This document shows, in pieces, positions 58,051 to 64,000 of a stretch of 64,000 bases of DNA. The DNA is from Marisimplicoccus sp038147335. Its GTDB lineage: Bacteria; Bacteroidota; Bacteroidia; Flavobacteriales; Flavobacteriaceae. Location of the stretch: the NCBI GenBank assembly GCA_038147335.1, contig JAYQTK010000003.1:182431-246430 (forward strand). The letters run 5' to 3'. Position 1 is the stretch's first letter, and each line of letters begins with the position of its first letter. Below the pieces are notes generated by a model. The model searched no databases and was not told the origin of the DNA. It saw only the letters and a program-made list of their open reading frames with translations. Both the position numbers and the translations under genes were made by a program.

Positions 58051-58476
58051 TTAGAATGGTAAGTCATCTTCAGTCTGATCAGCCTCTTTACTCTCTGATA
58101 CTGGAGGAGTATTTTGCTCCACATTATTTCCAGAGTCTTTCTTTGTAGATAAAAATGTAAACTCGTCAACATTTACTTCTGTAGTATATCTATCAGCTCC
58201 ATCATCACCTTGCCATTTTCTGGTTCTTAGTTTACCTTCAACATAAACTTTATCTCCTTTTGATAAATATTTTTCACAAACTTCTGCAGCTTTATTTCTA
58301 ACTACAATATTATGCCAGTCTGTATTAGTTACTTTTTCATTAGTTGTTTTATTTGTATAAGACTCATTAGTTGCCAATGGAAACCTTGCAATACAACCAC
58401 CATTGTCAAAATGTTTAATTTTTACATCATCTCCAAGATGGCCAATTAACATTACTTTATTTAATGTTCCGCTCAT
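58051..58476 (-). CDS. ssb: single-stranded DNA-binding protein
   Basis: A 141-residue SSB with an OB-fold over residues 1-110 (LNKVMLIGHLGDDVKIKHFD, TDWHNIVVRNKAAEVCEKYL, DKVYVEGKLRTRKWQ) and the acidic C-terminal tip DDLPF that recruits partner proteins. It coats single-stranded DNA during replication and repair. It lies between mutY and gldE in a flavobacterial order. Confidence 0.95.
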   Translation of the reverse strand: MSGTLNKVMLIGHLGDDVKIKHFDNGGCIARFPLATNESYTNKTTNEKVTNTDWHNIVVRNKAAEVCEKYLSKGDKVYVEGKLRTRKWQGDDGADRYTTEVNVDEFTFLSTKKDSGNNVEQNTPPVSESKEADQTEDDLPF

Positions 58477-58516
58477 TTTTTAAATAATTATGACTAAATA
58501 TACAAAATTCAACTTC

Positions 58517-59557
58517 CTAGATTAAGTACTTATTGATAAAATTTGAAATGGGTACTGGAAAAGTAAAATCATTCAAATTAGATATATCATATCCATCGTT
58601 AATAACTGTATTTAAATTAATTAAGTAAAACGCAATGAATAAATGCTGATGTGATAGAACATGTTTATATCTAATTATTTTATGTTTAGTATTACTGATT
58701 TTCAATTTATTTTTAGTTAAGTATTCTGAGAAATCACTACTTAATGAAATATCGTCAACTAAAACATCTTTTTCAATTAATGGGAACTGATATAGTTTAT
58801 ACCAAATATCTTTTTCTTTCCTTTGATTTATAAATGTTTTACCATCATTGTCTTTAAAAACTAAATAATTAAAGTAGCGATTTCTGATTTTTTTCTTTTG
58901 GGTTTTAACAGGTATTAAGTCTACTTTATTTTTTTTAAATGCTAAACATTTTGAATTAAAGATACATAATTGACAATCTGGAAATGGGGTGCATGATAAT
59001 GCTCCAAACTCCATCAAAGCTTGATTAAAATCTCCTGGCGTTTTAGTTTTTTGTATTAGTTTATTTGCGAATTCCTTTATTTTTTTCTTTCCTTGAGTTG
59101 AATCAATTGGTGTTGTAATTCCATAAATTCTTGATATAAATCTCAAGACATTACCGTCAACAACTGGGTTATATCTATCAAAACAGATTGATGAAATAGC
59201 AGAAGCGGTATAATCCCCTATTCCTTTAAGCTTTATTAGTTGATCATATGTTGTTGGAAATTTTCCGCCTAAATCATTTACTATGAACTTTGAAGTTTTA
59301 TGTAAATTAATTGCTCTATTATAATATCCAAGGCCTTGCCACGATTTCAAGACTGTGTCTTCATCTGAATTTGCTAAATCATAAATAGTAGGAAATTTAT
59401 CTATAAAATCATTAAAATATTTTTTACCCTGAGTTATTCTTGTTTGTTGAAGAATTATTTCTGATACCCATACTCTATATGGATCATTATTTTTTCTCCA
59501 AGGTAGATTTCGTTTATTAAAATTATACCATTTTAAAAGCTCTATTTCTAAAGGCAT
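58517..59557 (-). CDS. mutY: A/G-specific adenine DNA glycosylase
   Basis: A 346-residue MutY that removes adenine mispaired with 8-oxoguanine. The start at 59557 (MPLEIELLKWY) is preferred over a longer frame whose first 29 residues do not resemble MutY. Visible are RNLPWRKNNDPYRVWVSEII with the catalytic Glu, LKGIGDYTASAISSICFD (helix-hairpin-helix), VVDGNVLRFISRIYG with the catalytic Asp, and the [4Fe-4S] ligands in CTPFPDCQLCIFNSKC. A C-terminal NUDIX-like domain for 8-oxoG recognition follows from about residue 225. It is divergent from the HU gene. Confidence 0.94.
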   Translation of the reverse strand: MPLEIELLKWYNFNKRNLPWRKNNDPYRVWVSEIILQQTRITQGKKYFNDFIDKFPTIYDLANSDEDTVLKSWQGLGYYNRAINLHKTSKFIVNDLGGKFPTTYDQLIKLKGIGDYTASAISSICFDRYNPVVDGNVLRFISRIYGITTPIDSTQGKKKIKEFANKLIQKTKTPGDFNQALMEFGALSCTPFPDCQLCIFNSKCLAFKKNKVDLIPVKTQKKKIRNRYFNYLVFKDNDGKTFINQRKEKDIWYKLYQFPLIEKDVLVDDISLSSDFSEYLTKNKLKISNTKHKIIRYKHVLSHQHLFIAFYLINLNTVINDGYDISNLNDFTFPVPISNFINKYLI

Positions 59558-59607
59558 ATATATAGTAATTATATAGAAGTAAGGAGCTAATTTAAAATTT
59601 AAATTTA

Positions 59608-59615
59608 TATATTTG
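59608..59615 (+). promoter_or_regulatory. promoter -7 box for HU gene
   Basis: TATATTTG matches TAnnTTTG and lies 39 bases before the ATG of the HU gene, in the spacer divergent with mutY. Confidence 0.55.
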
Positions 59616-59654
59616 CTAGCCTTAAAAGCTAATTGTATAACCAAATAACAGAAA

Positions 59655-59945
59655 ATGACAAAGGCAGATATTGTAAAAAATATTTCAGATCAAACAGGAG
59701 TTGACAAAACTGATGTACAAATGATCGCAGAAAAATTTATGGATGAAATTAAAAACTCACTCCAAAAAAATAATAACGTTTACTTGAGAGGATTTGGAAG
59801 TTTTATTGTTAAAACTAGAGCAGAAAAAACAGGTAGAAATATTTCAAAAAATACAGCTGTAATTATTCCAGCTCATAATATCCCTTCTTTTAAACCCTCA
59901 AAAACTTTTGTTGAATCTGTTAAAAAAAATGTGCCAGTCGGCTAA
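59655..59945 (+). CDS. HU family DNA-binding protein
   Basis: A 96-residue histone-like protein. It starts MTKADIVKNISDQTGVDKTD, has the hinge VYLRGFGSFIVKTRAEKTGR, and the DNA-contacting arm ends PAHNIPSFKPSKTF with the intercalating Pro in NIPSFKP. HU dimers bend and compact DNA. The copy next to mutY is the typical flavobacterial locus. Confidence 0.95.
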   Translation: MTKADIVKNISDQTGVDKTDVQMIAEKFMDEIKNSLQKNNNVYLRGFGSFIVKTRAEKTGRNISKNTAVIIPAHNIPSFKPSKTFVESVKKNVPVG

Positions 59946-59960
59946 TTAAAAATAACAAGT

Positions 59961-60050
59961 ATGCCTAGCGGTAAAAAAAGAAAAAGACACAAGGTTGCGA
60001 CGCACAAAAGGAAAAAAAGAGCGAGAGCAAACAGACACAAAAAGAAATAG
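59961..60050 (+). CDS. 29-aa basic ribosome-associated protein (AURKAIP1/COX24, mS38-like)
   Basis: An ORF of 29 codons starts MPSGKKRKRHKVATHKRK and is almost wholly Lys, Arg and His. It matches the very short AURKAIP1/COX24-domain proteins (mitochondrial mS38 relatives) annotated in Bacteroidota between HU and rng. It is expected to be a small-subunit ribosomal accessory protein threading into rRNA. It begins 15 bases after the HU stop. Automated gene callers often miss it because of its length. Confidence 0.8.
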   Translation: MPSGKKRKRHKVATHKRKKRARANRHKKK

Positions 60051-60167
60051 TGTTTTGGGGTACACTCTAAACATCCCAAGTTCTTTGAAATAAAATATAA
60101 CGCAAGTTATATAGATATTGAAAATGTTTAACCTTTCTACTTAATTGTAGAAATAAATTCAAAAACA

Positions 60168-61718
60168 GTGAAAAAAGAATTGATTATAAGATCAAATTCA
60201 AATGCTGTTGATTTTGCAATGCTCAATGAAGGAAGACTAATTGAGCTTGATAAGGAAGTAGGTAAAAACAAGTTTTCAGTAGGTGATATTTTTGTTGCAA
60301 AAATTAGAAAAACTATTCCTGGTCTAAATGCTGCATTTGTTAATGTAGGTCACGAAAAGGATGGTTTTCTTCACTATCATGATTTAGGTCCAAAACTTTT
60401 ATCATTATCAAAATTCGTTGATGAAATTGATAATAAAAAAGTAAAATCGTTTTCATTTAATAAGTTTCAATTTGAAAAAGATATTCCAAAAAACGGACTA
60501 ATTAAAGATTGTCTCAAGGCAAAGCAGACAACTTTAGTACAAATAATAAAAGAGCCTATATCAACTAAAGGTCCAAGATTAAGTTCTGAGATTTCTTTAG
60601 CAGGTAGATTTATGGTTCTGATTCCCTTTTCTGAGAGAATCTCTATTTCACAAAAGATTAAAAGTCAAGATGAGAAGAAAAGACTAAGAACTTTAGTTAA
60701 GAATATTAAGCCAAAAGGATTTGGAGTTATTATTCGAACAGTAGCAAAAAATAAAACTGTAAGTGAGTTAGAAGGAGATCTTAAGGATTTGATTCTAAGA
60801 TGGAAAAGACTTTGTATAAACTTTAGTAAAGCGGACTCTTATCCAACAAAAATCTTAGGAGAAATTAATAGAACTACATCTAAATTAAGAGATGTATTTG
60901 ATGATTCATTCTCAAATATATATTTAGATGATCCTAATCTATATTCTGAAATAAAAGAATATATAAAAGTTATAGCTCCAGGTAAATCATCAATAGTTAA
61001 ATTATACAAAGGTGTAACTCCAATTTTTGAAAAATATGGAATTGAAAGACAGATTAAATCATCATTTGGTAGAACTGTCTCAATGCAAAAAGGAGCATAT
61101 CTTATTATTGAACATACTGAAGCTCTTCATGTAATTGATGTTAATAGTGGAAACAGATCAAATAAATCAAAAACACAAGAGGAGACAGCTATGGAAGTAA
61201 ACTTAATAGCTTCAGCAGAAATTGCTAGGCAATTAAGATTAAGAGATATGGGAGGAATTATAGTTGTAGATTTTATAGATTTAACTACAAGAGAAAACAG
61301 AAAAAAGCTTTTTGATCATTTCTGTGCAGAAATGGCAAAAGATAGAACAAAACATAAGATTCTTCCACCAAGTAAGTTTGGATTAATTCAAATAACTAGG
61401 CAAAGGGTAAGGCCTGAAATGAATATTAAGACAAAAGAAGCAAATCCAAATAAAGACTTAGAAGTGGAAGCACCTATTCTACTGGTTGACAAAATCAATG
61501 CTGAACTTAACAAGATAGTTAAGAATTCGCGCTATAAAAGTGGAACAATTTATATTCACGTTCATCCATTTGTAGCAGCGTATATAAATAAAGGTCTATT
61601 TTCTTTGAAGAATAGATGGAGTTTTCATTATAAAAGGGTAATTAAAATTGTACCAAGAGACTCTTATTTATACCTTCAGTATAACTTTACTAATAATAGA
61701 TCTAAAATTTTAAAATAA
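60168..61718 (+). CDS. rng: ribonuclease E/G family endoribonuclease
   Basis: A 516-residue protein starting at GTG (KKELIIRSNSNAVDFAMLNE). An S1 domain is at residues about 35-125 (GDIFVAKIRKTIPGLNAAFV). The catalytic DNase-I-like part has ALHVIDVNSGNRSNKSKTQE with the first metal Asp and GGIIVVDFIDLTTRENRKKL with the second. The CPxC zinc-link seen in E. coli RNase E/G is absent; the region reads MNIKTKEANPNKDLEVEAP. Tetramer formation must then rely on other contacts. It processes rRNA and mRNA. A terminator follows. Confidence 0.93.
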   Translation: MKKELIIRSNSNAVDFAMLNEGRLIELDKEVGKNKFSVGDIFVAKIRKTIPGLNAAFVNVGHEKDGFLHYHDLGPKLLSLSKFVDEIDNKKVKSFSFNKFQFEKDIPKNGLIKDCLKAKQTTLVQIIKEPISTKGPRLSSEISLAGRFMVLIPFSERISISQKIKSQDEKKRLRTLVKNIKPKGFGVIIRTVAKNKTVSELEGDLKDLILRWKRLCINFSKADSYPTKILGEINRTTSKLRDVFDDSFSNIYLDDPNLYSEIKEYIKVIAPGKSSIVKLYKGVTPIFEKYGIERQIKSSFGRTVSMQKGAYLIIEHTEALHVIDVNSGNRSNKSKTQEETAMEVNLIASAEIARQLRLRDMGGIIVVDFIDLTTRENRKKLFDHFCAEMAKDRTKHKILPPSKFGLIQITRQRVRPEMNIKTKEANPNKDLEVEAPILLVDKINAELNKIVKNSRYKSGTIYIHVHPFVAAYINKGLFSLKNRWSFHYKRVIKIVPRDSYLYLQYNFTNNRSKILK

Positions 61719-61730
61719 AAATGATAATAA

Positions 61731-61760
61731 AACCGCTTAGAGATTCTAAGCGGTTTTTTT
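61731..61760 (+). terminator. terminator after rng
   Basis: aaccgcttaga/tctaagcggtt is a perfect stem of 11 pairs with a short loop and eight T residues. It lies between rng and recX and rules out the upstream ATG at 61721 as the recX start. Confidence 0.92.
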
Positions 61761-61771
61761 TATATTATAAC

Positions 61772-62221
61772 ATGGAATCTTCAGTAAAAAGAAAAATTGA
61801 AAATTATTGTGCATACCAGGAAAGATGTCATTCTGAAGTAAAAAGAAAATTAAATAGCTTGGGGGTGTTTGGACAAGATCTTGACGAATACTTGTGTTAT
61901 TTAATCGATGAAAACTTTTTGTCTGAAACAAGATTCTCTGAGGCTTATGTAAGAGGTAAATTTAATAATAACAATTGGGGAAAAGTTAGAATTATTAATG
62001 AGTTAAAATCCAGAAATATTTCTGATTGGAATATTAATAAGGCATTAGATCAAATTAGTGAAAAGGAGTATAATGATAAGCTTAAAAACCTATGTGAAAA
62101 AAAAATTGATCCTAGTGAAAAGCCCTCGCCAAAATTAAAAGATAAAATAATTAGGAGTCTTACTTATAAAGGTTGGGAAATAGATAAAGTAATAAAATTA
62201 GTTAATCAACTAATAAGGTAA
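61772..62221 (+). CDS. recX: regulatory protein RecX
   Basis: A 149-residue helical-repeat protein that modulates RecA filaments. The start at 61772 (MESSVKRKIENYCAYQERCH) follows the terminator; an ATG 17 codons earlier lies inside it. Family landmarks are the YCAYQERCHSEVKRKL first repeat, LIDENFLSETRFSEAYVRGK, WGKVRIINELKSRNIS and the end RSLTYKGWEIDKV. Its last 20 bases overlap the 3' end of atpC on the other strand. Confidence 0.92.
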   Translation: MESSVKRKIENYCAYQERCHSEVKRKLNSLGVFGQDLDEYLCYLIDENFLSETRFSEAYVRGKFNNNNWGKVRIINELKSRNISDWNINKALDQISEKEYNDKLKNLCEKKIDPSEKPSPKLKDKIIRSLTYKGWEIDKVIKLVNQLIR

Positions 62222-62477
62222 CTTGATTATTATTCATCTCAACTGTTCCAGACTCAATTTTAAGTATTGTTTCTTTATCAGAAATTTCAAATTGATCCTT
62301 AACACTAGAATCAAGATTCAACTTACCTATAATTTTAACTTCTCCTTTCTTTAAAGTAGAGACAATAGGTGCATGATTATTTAGAACTTGGAAGTCTCCT
62401 AATGAACCTGGAAAGAGAACCGAATCAACTTCCCCTTTGAAAAGAGTTTGCTCTGGAGTAATTATTTCTAGATACAT
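62202..62477 (-). CDS. atpC: ATP synthase F1 epsilon subunit
   Basis: A 91-residue epsilon subunit consisting of the N-terminal beta-sandwich only (MYLEIITPEQTLFKGEVDSV, GDFQVLNNHAPIVSTLKKGE). The C-terminal helical hairpin that inhibits ATP hydrolysis in E. coli is absent, as in many Bacteroidota. It is 2 bases downstream of atpD and overlaps recX at its end. Confidence 0.93.
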   Translation of the reverse strand: MYLEIITPEQTLFKGEVDSVLFPGSLGDFQVLNNHAPIVSTLKKGEVKIIGKLNLDSSVKDQFEISDKETILKIESGTVEMNNNQVTLLVD

Positions 62478-62479
62478 TG

Positions 62480-64000
62480 TTATTTTGTTTCAGCAAGCAT
62501 CTTTTCACCTGCCTCAATTGCCTCTTCAATAGTACCCTTTAAGGTTAAAAGCCGCTTCAGGAATGTGATCAAGCTCACCATCCATTATCATATTAAAACC
62601 TTTAATTGTATCCTTTATGTCAACTAATGCTCCTGGGATTCCAGTAAACTGCTCTGCAACATGAAATGGTTGTGATAAAAACCTTTGAACTCTTCTTGCT
62701 CTTGCTACAGCTAGTTTGTCTTCTTCAGATAACTCTTCCATACCAAGAATAGCAATAATATCTTGTAGTTCTTTATATCTCTGAAGTAATTCTTTAACAC
62801 GTTGAGCACAATTATAATGCTCATCTCCTAAGATTTCAGGAGTTAAAATTCTTGAAGTAGAATCTAATGGATCAACTGCAGGATAAATACCAAGTTCCGC
62901 AATCTTTCTCGACAGTACAGTAGTAGCATCTAAGTGTGCAAAGGTAGTTGCAGGTGCTGGATCAGTTAAATCATCAGCTGGAACATATACTGCTTGCACA
63001 GATGTAATTGATCCATTTTTTGTTGATGTAATTCTTTCCTGCATTGCACCCATCTCAGTAGCTAGTGTAGGCTGATAACCTACAGCTGAAGGCATTCTTC
63101 CAAGAAGAGCAGAAACCTCAGAACCTGCTTGTGTAAATCTGAAGATATTATCAACAAAGAATAAGACATCTTTTCCTTGACCATCAGCTCCTCCATCTCT
63201 AAAGTATTCAGCAACAGTTAATCCAGATAATGCCACCCTAGCTCTAGCTCCAGGAGGCTCATTCATTTGCCCAAACACAAAAGTTGCTTTTGACTCTAAT
63301 AATGCCTTTTTATCAACTTTACTTAAATCCCATTCTCCTGCTTCCATAGATTTTTTAAATTCATCCCCATAATTTATAATTCCAGATTCTATCATCTCTC
63401 TCAATAAGTCATTACCTTCTCTAGTTCGCTCACCAACTCCTGCAAATACAGAAAGACCTCCATGACCCTTTGCAATGTTGTTTATTAACTCCTGAATTAA
63501 AACTGTTTTACCTACTCCAGCTCCACCAAATAGACCAATCTTACCACCTTTCGCATATGGCTCAATAAGATCAATAACTTTTATTCCTGTAAATAAAACT
63601 TCAGTAGATGTAGATAGCTGATCAAAGTCAGGTGCTTGCCTATGGATAGACATCCCGTCATCATTAATTTTAGGCAATACTTCAAGACCATCAATTGGGT
63701 CACCAACAACATTAAAAAGTCTTCCATAAACTTCTTTACCAATTGGCATTTGTATTGGGTTACCTGTTGCTATCACTTCTGTACCTCTGCTAAGTCCATC
63801 AGTTGAATCCATTGATATTGTTCTAACAATATTTTCACCTATGTGAGATTGAACCTCAAGAACTAAGATAGTACCATCTTCTCTTTTAATCTCAAGTGAG
63901 TCATATATCTCAGGCAGCGTACTTTCTTTTGATGAGAATTCAACATCAACAACAGCTCCAATTACTTTTGAAACTTTACCTATATTTTTGACATTTTTAC
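62480..64000 (-). CDS. atpD: ATP synthase F1 beta subunit, 5' end outside window, one frameshift near the end
   Basis: The catalytic beta subunit of F1. The frame is open from the window edge: VSKVIGAVVDVEFSSKE, the Walker A GGAGVGKTVLIQEL, ALSGLTVAEYFRD, FVDNIFRFTQAGSEVSALLG and GRMPSAVGYQPTLATEMG are all standard. The frame closes after AAFNLKGYY because of one extra G near 62542 (AAAGGGTACT where AAAGGTACT fits). Shifting by one gives GTIEEAIEAGEKMLAETK and a stop at 62480, the expected C-terminus, just before atpC. Loss of the last 20 residues of this essential subunit is unlikely in nature. The start codon lies beyond 64000. Confidence 0.93.

Noticed and set aside
61721..61771. Upstream ATG as start of recX
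   Set aside because: The extra 17 codons lie within the rng terminator hairpin and do not resemble RecX.
62480..62560. Programmed ribosomal frameshifting in atpD
   Set aside because: AAAGGGTACT is not a known slippery site, no downstream structure is evident, and similar single-base breaks occur in unrelated genes of the window.
1..64000. CRISPR arrays, tRNA and rRNA genes
   Set aside because: No regularly spaced direct repeats, no tRNA T-arm/anticodon patterns and no rRNA signatures were noticed on either strand; a dedicated scan was not possible.

Overview
The window is strongly AT-rich and reads as a chromosome segment of a marine-type member of the Flavobacteriia (Bacteroidota). Four things point there: the order gldE–ssb–mutY–HU–tiny mS38-like protein–rng–recX at the right end, several promoters with the Bacteroidota -7 box TAnnTTTG, a large number of short lipoproteins, and Bacteroidota-typical families (DUF5916, DUF2490, DUF4956, TorF-type porin, paired M16 proteases). 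No tRNA, rRNA, CRISPR array, transposase or phage gene was seen.

Layout. 0-2.5 kb: broken genes (metalloprotease, ABM-fold protein, truncated TrmH-like methyltransferase), then a three-hairpin leader upstream of a 42-residue ORF. 2.6-14.7 kb: mostly intact housekeeping and hydrolytic genes (cold-shock protein, LOG enzyme, BglX-like GH3, DUF885 and VOC pair, DUF1080, GNAT, D-aminoacylase family, saccharopine-dehydrogenase-like). 14.7-23.3 kb: an amino-compound block with an APC permease, an aldo/keto reductase fused to RidA, a ParB-fold protein resembling free-serine kinases, a methyltransferase, a second aldo/keto reductase, and a 1006-residue kinase–M23–class III aminotransferase fusion. 23.5-25.8 kb: an ammonium module (porin, P-II, Amt). 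25.9-33 kb: FAD oxidoreductase, GntP permease, a sugar-degradation group (DUF1080, SGNH esterase, GH3) and DUF1643. 33-35.7 kb: broken redox genes (NADPH quinone oxidoreductase, YpdA-like, Rieske oxygenase). 35.8-40.1 kb: Rieske lipoprotein / b561-like / YceI module, three NTF2-like lipoproteins and a lipoprotein RidA. 40.4-49.9 kb: two divergent DUF5916 proteins flanking broken DUF2490, DUF4956, class V aminotransferase, Kazal-like and unassigned coding remnants. 50-55.9 kb: small lipoprotein, SET domain, NUC1 nuclease, TesB, and two M16 proteases. 55.9-64 kb: EamA, gldE, ssb, mutY, HU, mS38-like, rng, recX, atpC and the 3' part of atpD.

The window alternates between clean coding and stretches where reading frames change every 50-300 bases while protein similarity continues across all three frames (about 0-2.2, 28.2-30, 33-35.7, 40.1-49.9 and 52.8-55.1 kb). 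Single-base breaks also occur inside otherwise clean genes, including atpD, where a loss of frame is hard to reconcile with a living cell. The simplest reading is uncorrected indels from a noisy, thinly covered assembly, not mass pseudogenization. Broken genes are therefore annotated over their full inferred extent.

How genes work together: the clearest functional sets are TorF–P-II–Amt (ammonium uptake and its control); APC–AKR/RidA–ParB-fold with the kinase–lyase fusion nearby (plausibly uptake, phosphorylation and elimination of amino compounds with RidA clearing reactive imines; inference); Rieske lipoprotein–b561-like–YceI (periplasmic electron transfer; inference); and DUF1080–SGNH–GH3 (saccharide breakdown).
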